From positions 1,364,001 to 1,428,000 of the forward strand of contig JAZARR010000175.1 of NCBI GenBank assembly GCA_037389465.1: DNA of 64,000 nucleotides, read 5' to 3'. Of this stretch, positions 1 to 13,604 are shown piece by piece. The number at the start of each line of letters is the position of its first letter. The stretch's first letter is position 1. The position numbers were made by a program, and so were the translations under genes. The notes below the pieces were generated by a model. It worked only from the letters and a program-made list of their open reading frames with translations, ran no database searches and was not told the origin of the DNA. This stretch comes from Baylisascaris procyonis (taxonomy: Eukaryota > Nematoda > Chromadorea > Rhabditida > Ascarididae).

Positions 1-205
1 AATATTCCAACAATGCAAGCATTCCTTCTCCTTCCCCCTTCCAATCCCCTACCTCGATTGTACAGATCAATATTATCACAGCAGTCGGAAGGATTGGACT
101 CACGATCAAATGAAATAAAGTGGAAAACCGATGATCGATAGAATATCGAGGAATAAAATGATATCACCGAAAAAAGCATTTTTCATAAATGGATGCAAAC
201 AAAAC

Positions 206-1682
206 CTATGATTTGTTCTTCTTGAGTATGAAAGTGTTCGAGGAAGGTATAATAGGATACCTCGTCACAGACGTCCTTGTATAGAGAGTATAGAAGTGCA
301 AGTGATAAGTACACTGTTAGAAGGTCGGTTTCGTTTCCAATTGGCCAGCAGTCACTCATCGCATGTTTGACCTTCAGGAAGTGCCGCTCGATCTGCCTCC
401 ATTGTTCCAACATTTCGATCTTCCTAAACTATTGAGCTTCACTTGAAAAAGTGTTTACCAATGAAAGTTGAAAAGAAAAATAGAGGTAATTATAAAATGA
501 GAAGTTAAGTCTATGAGAAGTCTAGAAATCAAACAGCTTCTTAGAGAATCTCAACATTTTTCGTTCATTGCAATAATACCACATAGGCGATATTTTATCC
601 TTGAAAAAGTATAGTTCAAGCTTACTCTAATCCTCGTGGGAGGAAGAAAATATAATTTCCCTTAAAAAAAACACAATTTTCCAAATCTAATTAAATTAGA
701 ATACGAAAATATCGATTCATAATTTTCGCATGAAAATAAAGGAAAAACAAAAATAGAATCAACTTCGAACATCGTCCAACCACTCCATTTACGGTACTGA
801 AATTTGCTTTTGTCATTAATTGCGGCGAACGATTTGTTTCTAGAAAATATTCGGACGATTCAGGCTCATGTTATGTGATGGGCATGCGAATAAGCCATAT
901 CATTTCATCGATTATTTTTAGGCTAATCTTATCATATTATACATAGACACACCATCTTAGGAATGCTTCATTTTATCACTTGATATCATAACTGATAAAT
1001 TCAATTTTTCATACGATGGACCTCCCTTTTTTATAACTTTGTTAACTTGATGATGCATGCATGATTCATTTTGATTCATTGAACGTCACAATCTTATCAT
1101 AGGATGGAAAACTAATCAAATAAAAGTAAAATAAAAAATAAAGAAAAATTCGAAACGTCAACCTTCTCTCATCACTGAAATTCATTTGTTTGATATTAAC
1201 ACATGCATGTGAATAGATCTCACGAACAAGTGCCACATAGCTGATAATAACACTTGGCTCACAACCTCGTTCAATTAAGATCTCGTCGAGTAGTTCCATT
1301 GCATCCTCACATACTGAAAGTAAAAATTGCTTAAACTTTTTTGACGATATCATTCAACATAACAATGATGATACGAGGAAACTGCCACAGACAACTTGAG
1401 CATTAACTCTGTGATACTTGTTGTTCGTGTTATTTTGTTGTTTCGCTGAATGTATCCTCCTTAGTGATGATCACTCAGATTTGTGTTTGCTTTCGTATGA
1501 TTAACCACAATCTTGAAATTTGAGTAAATGATTAAAGAATGCCGTTATCGGATATTTTAGTATTGATATGGGATTCCCGATAACGACATCGAGTACCACA
1601 TGAAGTTTTTCAGAGATCCGTCCTAAATTCTCAACTTCTGATTTTGGCACTTTACTTCTGCATTGCAGAATTATCAAATATA
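206..1682 (-). CDS. Unrecognised gene, three internal exons, partial at left edge
   Basis: Three minus-strand exons join in phase: 1506-1682, 1163-1313 and 206-423. Acceptors are TTCCTTAG, TTTCAG and GTTTAG. Donors are G|GTTAAT, AG|GTTGAC and G|GTTTTG. Phases run 2/1, 2/2, 1/1, so the reading frame stays open for about 180 codons. The predicted protein is helical, with many Leu, Ile and Glu residues and regular amphipathic stretches such as EDAMELLDEILIERG and KIEMLEQWRQIERHF. It has no signal peptide or clear membrane segment. The look is that of an alpha-solenoid (HEAT-like) piece of a large protein, but this is only an impression, and I do not recognise the family. The 3' end is expected outside the window, because the last donor at 204-205 leaves one base and no convincing next exon lies in 1-200. 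The N-terminal part lies further right, possibly from 6513-6746 on. Confidence 0.6.
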
Positions 1683-4600
1683 CTAAGGAAACAATATGAA
1701 CAAGCATATAAGAGTTACAATTAAGAGGGAATGGAATTGTTCCAAAATTTTGAAATAATAGAAAATATTTAAAATATTGGTATAATCAGTAAGTGAAACT
1801 TATAGCTGTCAATGTTTTTGGCAATATAATGATTGGAGTTCTAAAGCACATGACAAATGAAATGCTTTTTCGCATTCGATGCCGCGTAGTGAAAAATTCA
1901 AATGCAGCTAGCTATTTTTTTTCAATTTTATCTCTTTTTGAAAACTGCCTATAAAAAACCTAAAAACTTTGCAATATTCGGATAGAAATTCAAACAAGGT
2001 GCCATTCCCGTGATATGTTGTCGTCAAACGATATATACCAGACTAGACATATTGTAAGTTACGTAATACAAATAAATGGTAACAATTATCTATTTGCAAA
2101 TGTTTCTTAATGTTGTAAACTGATTAAGATAGGTTTTTTCGGTGGCAACTACGATAATCGTCAGAACAACAGGAAGAAGCTTTATAAAACCTGAAATATT
2201 CATGAGCAATTTCGCAATATCTAATATGCAATTCATAGTCAGTGGCATTGTGAATAACTAACTATTCAGACGCAATTACATTTGAAATAATTTTTTAAAT
2301 TTGAGAAAAATTGAAACACATTGAAATTCAAAGAAGCGAAAATATTTTAAAATGAAATAAATGGTAAACTAACCACAACTAAACGAACAACATACAATTA
2401 GTAAATGAAATAAAAAACAGAGAATCGGACGTAAAAATTCATGATCTACTTGAATAGTATTGGTTGGCAGTTTTTTTTTGGAAATGAAATTTTTTGCGAT
2501 TTCATTGCATTCATATCAAAAAAATTTTATACTACTCAATAAATATTTCATTATTTTATTTTTTGAAATTCTATGTGAAAGCAAGATTTTTGGCTCCTTT
2601 AGAAATCTAGAATACCAAATAGAAAAATAAAAAGAACATTAGCGATACCTGTTGTTGTTTGTGCATGACCAATGTGAATAATTATAGAAAATGATATAAA
2701 TGCATTTATCATTTATCCTTATAGACTATTTAAATGTGAATTAATCTGCACAAAAAGTTAGCAGAAATCATAGAAATAACAATGCAATGCATCGAAATTG
2801 TTGAAAGATGATGTTGCAATAGTGCGACAGTTATGGCATCGATGGCAAATATGTTTGTTGTGATAACGCATAAATACCCTCATAAAAGCATTTAAATCTA
2901 ATCATATATTTCACTAGTACTTCCGTCGATTGATCCACTATCGGCAACATGTTAAGGCTCAATTTTCATTATGTATGATAATTTATTGTATGTGAAATAA
3001 GAAAAAATGCCTTTGGCAATAGGTGAGTAAAAGTAATATTTCAATCGTACGCGTAATGTATAATTTTAAAATACATAAATGTAAATAATATTCATAGCGT
3101 TTAATAAGAAATGAATTGAGCTGAAAATATTTATTCACATCAGTGTAATTGGCAATTTTTGGTTAATGACTTCGATTTTATACCCTTTTAAAAATGCATT
3201 TCAGTAGTCAGCTCAAATTAAATAGCTTGGTGGCTAAACATTCACGAAATATTAAAATGTATTTTGCGATTGCCAATGAATTCCAACTAGATATGAAATG
3301 AATCTGCACAGGGATTTGACTCCGCAGCCGCCTATTAATCATTTGGCTTAATATGTATTACAGAATCGCTAACATCATTTATCAGCAATAACTAAAGAAG
3401 CTAAGCAAACGATCTAAACGAAGAGTTTGCTCACAACTGAAAAAAAGGTCGTTCAGGAGATTTTTTTTTCATCGTTTCAAACAGAAATAAAAGGAAAACT
3501 TTGCGTAGGATGCTGAAATCAGAAATGCGCAAACAAGACGATTCAACATCACACACACAAAAGTTCCACTTAAGGCCTCTTTTGAGTGCACTCACCAAGC
3601 GTTTAAACACTGTCATATAATCTTCCCTCGTAATCTTGTTTCCTCTTTCATATTTACGCATTACAGAAAAGCAAACGATTTAAATATCACTCATTTTTTG
3701 TGAAACATTGCCTCAGGCTATATGAACATCGGCAACTTTTAAAGTGACTTCTTTTTGCACTCAAAATAAGCGATGCACTTTTATGCTTTCATAATGGTGA
3801 AATTTCTCGCAAACTGCATTTATTTCCTCCAAATTTATGTTCGTAATTCTAATTCTTTTCCCATATTGCATAATAAGTTTTAAAGTTCTTTAGTTGCGTA
3901 AACTTTTAGCTTTAATTTCAACCACTATAAAGCACACTCATATCGGGTTTCCCCCCTCCCCCCCCCCCTAGTGAAGCAGTAAATTGTTTCGATCAGATAA
4001 TCTCCCAGGTAATATGTAAATTTGAATCTTTGAAATTTGATTAACATCTCAAGTAAGGCGAATGTACAATAATTGCGTTGCAAATACCTACTTGAAAACA
4101 TATGCTCATCAAATCTACTGTACGAAAATTTTAGAGATTCCTGTAGCTAATAATCAATTTCACTCCAAGCTAAACCTGAAAAAGGCTCCCAGTGAATGGG
4201 AGTTTGTTCCGAAAATTCAGGATTTTAAAAATTCGCACTTGCTTCCAGTTCAGAAATCTCATTTAATTATGTAGTAGTGAAGCTGAGCACAGTATGAAAG
4301 AAATTGAAGAAAATCTGAATGGAATTACATTATGAATTTGAATGATTGAAGTCGAAATGAAAATAAAATAATCGGCATTCATTAGTGCACTAATGTTTAA
4401 ACCAATGCAATCACAAAAGAGCAATTGTGTCAGCACTTATCGCCGCCATCGGTCTCCATTTCAGAGTTGTTGGGATTTGATTCCCCTGTGGCAGCTGATC
4501 GCCACTATAACATTGTACAAATCACTGACGTTCACTTAGCTGACCGCAGTGATCATTGATAGTAAAATAAAATTGTTCTATTGTTCGATCTATGATTTAA

Positions 4601-6512
4601 TATTTGTTTAATTTGGAATTTCGCGCATTAAAAAGCATTTTGAAAGATGAAAACAAATTAGCTTAATTAAGATGCTCATATTAAGTAAGCAGCGAATTGC
4701 TATACACACTAAAAACACCTTGCAAATACTCTCAGAATTAATAAAACCTAATTCAACAAACATATACTAATTCAATAAAGTTTTCAATAAAAGTCACTGA
4801 GAATGCTGAGGAAACCAGCCGACTGGTTATAAGGAATGATAAGTGAACGGTTGTTGCATATTGTTGGACAAGCATTCATTATTCATTCGGGACGAATTAG
4901 ATGCAAGTAAGTAATAAGTGAATATATATTTAGAGTATAAGAATAACGAATGAAATGAGGCTAAACTCTTAGCAACAATGCGTTAGTTCAGTTTATCATA
5001 TGAGATAAGAAAGTGTTATTAAAATAAGTGAGCTATTTTTATGTAACTCAATAAGACACTATGCCAGCAAAACTATTATTGATTGGTCATCTCAAAAGGG
5101 CATCTATGAAGTGTACATATTCGAGGCATCAAATTAAGATGCAAAGTTAAATGATGCAAACACTATCGTGAGGCATAAAAAGTACGCATTTGGAAAGGAG
5201 GAGATGAAGAGGAAAAGTGGAGAGGAAGATGAGGAGAAGGCATGAACAAGGGCAAAGAGATAGGAGGAAGAGACAAGAAGGAGTGAGAGGGAAGGAGAGG
5301 AAGAAGAGGAAAGTTTAAAGAGCGCTTTAAAGGGAAAATATAGTTGAAAGAAATTTCATGCTTAAGCATATAGGCAAAGAGTGGGATCGTAGAGCACTCG
5401 TTGTGCTCGTCGAGTGTGCTTCTGAGCGACACTCACGCTGTGAATTTTATTTGTGTCTCTCACAAACGGTTTATTTGCATTGCGCGTGCAATCAATTTCA
5501 ACACCTTCCACAATTTCCAATATGAAAATTTCGTATGAAAATGACAAATTTTTGAATAATTTTTTTCTATCTCACTTTTATTCGTTTCACAAATCTTTGA
5601 CGTTCCAATAACTCGCCATTTCAACAAATCTCGAATATAGCCCCTCTCATTGAAATTAGACAGACGCATTAACATCTTCCCCATTAAATGCCTTCCTTCC
5701 ATTAAGCATTTGTTAAAAGCATATCTTCCCTCATAGAAATTTTGCAGAAGACATTATTGATGTCCAGTGTAGAGTTTTATATGGAGGCATAGCACTCATT
5801 TTTCTAATTTTCTAACATAGTCGATGCATTTCTTTTTCACTAATCACTCTACAATTCTCTTCCCTGAATAATTTAATTAACTTCTCACTCCACCTCCTTC
5901 CTTGCCTTCCCCCAACACTCCCTAATCCTAGGGAACTCCGTTAGAGAATTATGGCATATAGGCCACTTGAAATAGCCTACTGGAACCCTAAGATTAAATG
6001 CTGAATGTGCGAATTGACGAGTGTACATGATCGTATACAAGAGGAGCAACGAATTTATACACTCAGACACTCAAAACTTTGTAATCCGGATGAGAGATTA
6101 CCTCTATTTGAAGAGTGATACAACTGCGCACTAAAATTTGCGACCTCTAGAGGGGCTATTATATTGCTTCAATTACATGACGAAGATGCAAAATGAATTT
6201 TCACAAACTTTTTTCCACCATATAAATATATCAACAAAAGAGCTGATTCGATAAAAATATCGCAGTAATAAAAAAAAAATGATGAAAGATTATTTATATT
6301 CTGCATTTGAGATAATTATGAAAGAATCCCCTTAAGCTTAGGTGTTGCAGTCACTTATATAGTCCTATGCTTCAGACAAAAATAAACATTTAGAAAGTCA
6401 AAGTATGTGGCATTGAGAGCTGAACGAATAACTCGTCAAGTGTTAAGATTTCAAGAGTAAAAAACCACATAAAAAGCCAAAAAAATTGAGAATGAGAGAA
6501 GGAGAAACATAC
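424..6512. other. Intronic or intergenic AT-rich DNA around the left-edge gene
   Basis: Outside the three exons described, 424-1505 is intron. The stretch 1683-6512 holds no exon I can support. It contains a C-rich run at 3951-3968 and a purine-rich tract around 5196-5320 (GGAGGAGA-like). An open segment at 3594-3661 on the minus strand ends in a good donor (CTTG|GTGAGT) but has no usable acceptor. Confidence 0.6.
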
Positions 6513-6746
6513 CTTTCTGATTGTCTTCAGTTTTCCAGTAGGAAAGATTGAGTCGCCCACGATAGGCACGAAATATATTCGACATATCGGCTCCATTTAC
6601 ACGGACCCGACGGCGATTATCATCACGGTTCGAATCAACGATATGGTGGGCATGTGAAGGAGCTGGGAACTCTTCAGAGAATAGTGAGGTCGCGACCTCC
6701 GACTTTTTTGCATGCATCAACTTCTTGCACAACGGCTTCAGAAACC
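6513..6746 (-). CDS. Probable exon, perhaps of the left-edge gene
   Basis: This is an open segment of 234 bases on the minus strand. It ends in a strong donor (AAAG|GTATGT, plus bases 6507-6512) and begins after a GAGTCAG acceptor. It leaves one base, and the exon at 1506-1682 needs exactly one, giving a GTA Val codon, so the two could be joined directly over a 4.8-kb intron; further exons between them are possible. The peptide is basic and includes NRRRVRVNGADMSNIFRAYR. If the upstream ATG at 6774 is used instead, this would be a first exon. I do not recognise the family. Confidence 0.4.
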
Positions 6747-9295
6747 CTGACTCAAAATAATCTTTTAATAGCATAGGTCAATACGACGATAAACACAACG
6801 TTTTGACATCTCTCAGCGTAAATACTCAAACGTTCTATGTGACCATGTTTGCACATCTCATCATATTCAGATTTTAGTTCTAGCAACTAGATAGAGGAAT
6901 CAAGCAGAAAAACCCATCGTTCTATACACAACTTTCAAAGCAAACTTATTTAAAATTCGAAATGAAACTTTTCAAATGAAAGGATTTTTAGTGTTTCTTC
7001 GTATAGATATTTCAAAAATTGATAAAATTCAAAAACTTTCATGAATACCAAATTAGATTTTTTTTAAATGAGAAATAGAGGAAAAAGAATGAGACTGTGG
7101 TACTTAGTGCGCTCACGGTCGCCTACCACAGATGAATGATAATCCCATTAATTCTTTTCAAAAAGAAATTTTTTTTGAGAGCGCTGGAAAATAAAAATTC
7201 ATATGTTTGCAATATTTTTGGAAGCAAAAAACATTCGCATGATTCCATATAAATTTTTTCAGCGTCATTCTTGTTGGAATTTCAATTCATTAGCGGTTTT
7301 TGATGTTCCCACCAATTATGCATAATGCCTCATAGTAAGCATTTTCAATATAAGATTATTTCTTTGTTCATCAATTACAGTATATGCATATATAGAGATT
7401 TATTCATTTCTACTTCTTGATCGATCCATTTATCACTCAGAAATGTTGCACGATGTAATTTGCTATGCGCCGATCGAAAATATTTGATCTAACTTCCCGA
7501 AAATAGATTAGCTTAAATAATGTTGACTTCGACCTAGAATAAACACTTTCGAATAACTTTCATTGAACACGACTACATTCCACAATAGCTGAAAAACTTC
7601 TGGAAAGAAAATGAAAGAACATTGTGAAAAAATCGTCTTTTTTTTTCACAGAAAACACATTGTGCAAACTCTGCTTAACCTTGTCCCACCTGTCTACGTT
7701 TTTCAGCTATGAGAACCACCTTACTGATTAAAACTGGTAATCACGGGTTGGGTAGACTGGCAATCAAGTCTATTGAAGATGTAGATTGCAAAAATCATCT
7801 TCCTATCCATCACTTCTGCAGTCTTACGACTCCCAAATTTTTCCACACTCAATATCTCAATTTTCCACCTATAAGAGCGTCCTAGGTGCATGTTTTTCTA
7901 TTTTCACTGAAACGTTTGTGATTTTTATTAGCAGATTTGAAAGATGTGACCTGAAGTTGAAGTTGAAGTAAAAGTTAGAATTAGCGTTAAACTTGAAGTC
8001 TAAGTTGAAGTTGTAAAGGTTTATTTAATGCGATAGGCCTAATCTTTAAGTGAAAAAGAAGTAGTAATAATATTCAGAATTTCAAGGTCTTCTCTTATTT
8101 TTTGCCAATATTCTGAAAATGATTTTAAGGCGAAAGTAAAGTTGAATTGCAAAAGTTTTATGTGCTTTATGGGAAAACCCTTATAACAGAGGTTATTTTA
8201 GTTTTGAAACTTGCTGAAGGAATGATTGACTACCTATTTTTACCTTTGACTAATAACATCAGAGGCATTGATGAGCTCTAAAACGACTTAAGGTTCATAA
8301 AGGGGGAGGCGAGAAGAAGTGGTGCTAAGGAGCAAAAAAAGTTTTGGATTGATCTGAAGACAAAAACATTGCCATCCATAGGCGCGTTTGATGAACAGAT
8401 CGTACCAAAACGCTATGCTGCAGTGAATGTGAAAAAGTACGTTACCTTTAAAATTTTTCCCTCCTTTTACGTATTAATCGTCGAAAAATGTTCTCTTCAG
8501 TTTTCTATTTCAAAATATGAAGGTGAAGAAACTTTTTTCCTCCCTCTCACCTTTCTTTCTTTCCGCCTCTTTCCCCTCTCTTTCTCGCTCGTTGTTGGTT
8601 TTCTGATGCCCATAAGCAGTGTTTTGATGTATTTTACCTTTGAATTTGCATAGTGAACCATAAAGGTTAATGTATCAAAACATTTTTGGGTAAATGAAAT
8701 GTGGCGATGAATATATGCACAATTTCACATTCAAAAAAAAAACGCAATGATAGTGATGATGATTCAAAGTGTACGCTGACGCAGAATTTAAACACTGCAA
8801 CGATTTCAACTATGACCACATTCTTTTCTCAACTTCTTAGATGAGAGTTATTACTCCCTTTAACTTGTTTAAGTTACGAATTTCATTTTTTTTCGTTTAA
8901 CATCTATCAACTATGCAAAAATTTAATGCAATCCGATCGTATAATCAAAAAATGAAGTATATTGATAGTTTTATCGTATTGAATCCTGAACTAGTGATAT
9001 TATGCCAGTGGATGAGAACAACAACAGAATGTTATGATGCGGTGGGTTGAGTGGGACAATTTTGGGTTAAATATTCGATAGCCGTGAATAAACTTCCAAA
9101 TATGCACAACTTATGTAGCTGTAATGATGAACATAAAATGCATAATTATGAGTAATGAGAGATTAAAAGAAATAACATTTCTGGCGAATGTTTGGTGATT
9201 TCAGCTGTTTTCTTATTGAAAATAACTGAATAAAGGAGAAAAGGGAAAATATATTTCGATCTGAATCGTCACTCCACTTAAGGGGACAAAAATGG

Positions 9296-9296
<1 letters not shown>

Positions 9297-9373
<77 letters not shown>
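9297..9373. repeat. (TA)n microsatellite, about 77 bp
   Basis: An uninterrupted alternation of T and A. It is the longest of three such tracts in the window. Its translation (repeated Ile-Tyr) is an artefact. Confidence 0.95.
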
Positions 9374-9375
<2 letters not shown>

Positions 9376-9732
9376 TAGTGACAGTCGAACAAGTCCATAT
9401 ACACTTTTCAACGCCGAAAGAAAGAAGCCGCGTTCACTTTGCAGACAATAAAGCCGAAAGCAATGAAAGGAAGATGCATTATGCTAACCAAACAACATCA
9501 ATTGATAGCAATGCTTCATATCAGCACAAATCGATACGTTAAAAGCACATTCACTGTTGACCCGATTGCAGCACATGAATTGTGTTTGCAAGTGAACAAA
9601 AAAAACCAATCATACGACTTACTCGGGATGAAATTTGTTTTAATTTATAATACCCCACTTCCTTTTCTATTTCCTCTCCAACTTTCTCTCTTCTCCTCCA
9701 TTTTGCACACATAACCTTATAATTTCATATAC

Positions 9733-9812
9733 CTGTTGGTCGATTTCAGTGGATATGAGTGCCTTTGTTAATAGTTGCCTTTTTTCTATGAGTTCTTTGG
9801 AAATAAAGGAAA
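9733..9812 (-). CDS. Isolated exon-like segment
   Basis: These 80 bases are framed by a textbook nematode acceptor (a run of T followed by CAG, plus 9813-9814) and a strong donor (CAACAG|GTATATG, plus 9731-9732). The segment encodes about 26 residues with a helical, charged look (SKELIEKRQLLTKALI). It starts needing one base and ends in phase 0. It could be an upstream exon of the gene at the left edge, but the exon at 6513-6746 does not follow it in phase, so at least one exon would be missing between them. Confidence 0.3.
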
Positions 9813-12800
9813 CTGAAAAAAAAATATAAGAGGAAGCAAAACTATAGAGATTACATTGTATAAATGAAACTAAAACACTGTGAAACAAAATTATGTCGGC
9901 TATAACTCGTTTTGAAATTATTTACTGTCGAGCGATCAAAAAAAGGTTAATATTTTTTGTGGGAAATTAATCAGCTGGCATGAAAACAATCAAATCGTCA
10001 TAGAATTATTTAAAAATACATTTCAAAGAAATGAAATTTTATTCGGCACATGTTACCATAGAACAATAAATAAAGCTTCATCTACACCCTACCTGATTCT
10101 CTCACATTTTCCTATTAATCAAAGACCCTTAGAGGATTTTTTAAGAACCTTATAGAGCACATAAGATTTGTCTGAGATTATTTCCAAATTTAAAATATAT
10201 AAATAATATGATGAAGGAGTATCACAAATTAGCGCAATAAAATTGGCATTTTATGTGGTTATAATGTGCAGAAACGATATGAAATTGTGTCAAAATAAAA
10301 GTTTTACGGAATGGTTGAATGCATTCATAAAGAATTTGAATGGTTCCTAAACGATGAAAAAACGAGAACGTTATGAAGGGAATGTAGTGCAAGAAGGTGT
10401 TGTAATGCGATAGCGATCACATTTGCGGTAGTGAATCGTCCTGAAAGAATGTTTCCTCAACTCGAATATCAAATCTATGCGGGGCCACTTCCTCAACAAG
10501 CTATTTACATTTGTGATTTATTATTGTCAATAGCCCTCCCCCCCCCTATTTTCACTATTTTCCCATGAAAATATATGGCTATCATTTCAAGCCAATAATG
10601 TGCCTTGCGCTATTTTTATACTAATTTGAATATTTAAACCACTATATCATATTTCCTCAAGTAAATCTATGAACGCTTTTTGGTCACTTTTCATGTTCGA
10701 TGAAGACAATTTTATATTCTTTTTTATTTATTTCTATTTCTTTAAAAAGGGTGAAAATATTCATTGAAGAATAAGAGGAAATGAATACATGTTGAATCAT
10801 ATTGGCTGAGAGAGCATAACGCATATTTTAATTGAATAAAGATAAGCTAATATCATTACATAGGTTATACACCTACTAACGCATTTATTGCTAACTATCA
10901 TCATCCACATTGTAACTAATCTATAAGTATCACTTACTACACCCACTGTTAACATTTACTATTGTCGCCCCTCCCATATTACTGCTATTAATACTAGTTA
11001 AAATTAATACTCCACCATTTACTACTCTATACGATGTGCCATTATTATGACTCAGTGCTAATAGTTAGCGTTAGCATCACTTCTATTACTGATCATTATT
11101 AGTAGCAGTACCACTGACTAATATTAGTAGGTACTAAGAAGTAATAGTGGTAATGCTTATTACTAGTATGATCTTTGCTACGTTCTCGCTGCCATATTTC
11201 AGAGGTAAGCATTGCTAGTAGTATTAATATAAGTACTCTCCTCATCCTATTCATCAGCTCATTTTACATATCAGCATATCAGTAGTAAAATATTATCGCG
11301 AAAATGATCATATTTGAGAATGCAGCTCGATAGTAGAAAGGCATAGACATTTACATACTTCTTTAGAAGATGTATTTATGCTTGACCTGATTGCATATTC
11401 AATAGCAATCTAATTACTCGAAAATTATTTATGAATTATAGCTGAAAGGGAATATGACGACAAGGAATAGAAAAAAAATTTTTCAGAGCAAAGCAATTGC
11501 TACTTGGGAGCAAAAAAAAGATCAATGCCCTACAAGGCTTCAATCAATTATACATACGGTAATCCGCTACACTCGTCGATGAAGTCCAATTACTGTATTA
11601 TGTCGCAGTCTTCGGTAAAATACTAATGCATGCTAAGACCGGTAAAACCATTACCACCATACTGCGCAATATTTTTGTCATCCATATGAATCTAAATACG
11701 AATAAAGCGCTCATTTCACAGTTTTGGTTCGATTTATCAGCTATACAGGTCGATCCTCACCTTGACTGTTGATCGGTTCAAGCCACCTATTCCAGTGATA
11801 TATAAAACCTCCGAATTTAGGGCTCATTTTTGGAAATCTCCCGTTGAAAGCACCGTCTCTTTTTTCTAAAGTACGCCAAAAAATGTTTACCACATAATAT
11901 CGTCCTTTAGTTGCTTCGATTCAAAGTGACAAAACAATTCGTTGAAAATTCGATTGTTTCAAAGCTGTGTGCATTCTTGCCTATTGTAATGCTCATCAGT
12001 TGAAAGTGCTGCTTCCTCATCATTTATATTACAATTAAATACTCTATTTGGGCATCGCTTGAAGTGAGAAAATATGTTTATAATAAATATGTAATATCTT
12101 CATCAAATGAGATGAGAAAATGCACTAAGAGTTACTGTTTATGCTAATATTACAAATATAGGTAGTAGCAATAATAGTGCTATTTACATGTGGTTACTGA
12201 CTAAATGGCTATACTGGTAATGCTGTTAGTAAGCTAATATCATTAAAATCATCCCTTTCTAATCATTTAAACTTGTCATTACTACTTATAAATATCGGCC
12301 TCGACGAAGTGCTGGAATCTGAACTCTTTGCCGCTTTGAACCAATATCTCACGATAGGAAGGGAAACTGCAAAACAACAACTCCCATATCGTTCCTAAGG
12401 TACACTGCTGAAATTTCCGCAAAAACGGAGAACTTAAGGATTCTCAGGCAAACTGCGCTTCACGCAATCTTATGTGAACCGCTGGGACTTCCATATCAAC
12501 ATCCCTCCTCATACTCACTACCAACAACAATTCGTCACCTGCCCAGCCTTCCCTCTTTTTCTTCTTTGCCTTCATATAATCTCACTCTTCACAATAACAA
12601 CGAATTGATGACGATGTCGTCACATCACACTTTAGAGTGCATGAATTGGCTACCCGGTTTCATTGAGTGTTGCAGAGAAGTGCAAGAAATTCTTCCATCA
12701 CACAATATCAAGTGCTGTCGCCATCAACCTTTACTTCTTGCGGCACGTAAATTGTTTGCCTCATAATTAATCAACGACAACGCCACTGTATTTCAGGCAT

Positions 12801-13470
12801 TTCGCAACACCTTCTAAAGATCAGTGAAATTCTTGAAGCCATCGAATCGGTCAATGAAAAATTCAGCATCCTATACTACCCTCCAGATACGTCCCCATAT
12901 ATCTCCAGATGTGGCATTCTAATGCCAGTGCCAGATACCAAGGCAAATGCATCCACACCTCCGGCTACATCAACATTATCTATCGTACACCACTAGCAGC
13001 TCCTATAAGAATAACCTGTCGTACACTATTATTTACAGTTTCTTTAAAACCTCGCGTTACTACCATTCGACTTTGGATTCTCACAAGAAGCCTTCCTCGT
13101 TGCAAATTTTGAAGACGTGACCATCCTTGGCATTCCTCCACACTCCATTCAAGCACATAATTAAGCTCAACAATAGCAATCTAAATATACATGCACGTCC
13201 ACACTCGCATCTGTGTGTGGACAGCGCTATATGGTTATTACTGTTATCGTTACAGCCACTAGCTAATTCGCACCTGTGAAGACAACCTCTCTACCGTTTG
13301 TGAAGTGATTCGCGCCACCTACGCACTAAGGAACCTCACTTGGTATAAAGTTCACATGCCTGGATCGAACTCAACACTCACACTACAGCCTTACCCACTT
13401 CCATACATGTTTTTCTTATTAATTGCGATATTCTGACAGCTCATACTTCCTGAATGAAAGAGCAACAAAA

Positions 13471-13476
13471 TTTATT
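13471..13476 (-). terminator. AATAAA polyadenylation signal of RPSA
   Basis: The minus strand reads AATAAA about 130 bases after the RPSA stop codon, a normal distance for a compact 3' UTR. No other AATAAA lies closer. Confidence 0.55.
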
Positions 13477-13604
13477 CATCCTCTTGAAAACAGTAACAAT
13501 ATGTGGAATACAACGGGGTTCGAATGATGTCACCAACGACACATGATACCAAAAGAATGCATAACAGCGAAGAGCATCGATGTGGGGACATGGTCTCAGT
13601 CACT

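Larger units (their letters stand above)
6747..13604. other. Intergenic region between the left-edge gene and RPSA
   Basis: Apart from the exon-like segment at 9733-9812 and the (TA)n tract, I see no supported gene. The stretch 10870-11290, and again about 12120-12290, is a cryptically simple tract rich in ACT, ATT and AGT triplets. A C run lies at about 10538-10547. The stretch 12300-13340 is slightly richer in GC but has no long frame or splice pattern that I can defend. The (reverse) polyadenylation signal of RPSA lies at 13471-13476. Confidence 0.6.

Noticed and set aside
3431..3661. Minus-strand frame ending in a good donor (CTTG|GTGAGT)
   Set aside because: No usable acceptor upstream, and its phase does not fit the left-edge gene.
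9163..9411. Frame with repeated Ile-Tyr, and similar frames at 21511-21714 and 41898-42113
   Set aside because: Pure translation of the (TA)n tracts.
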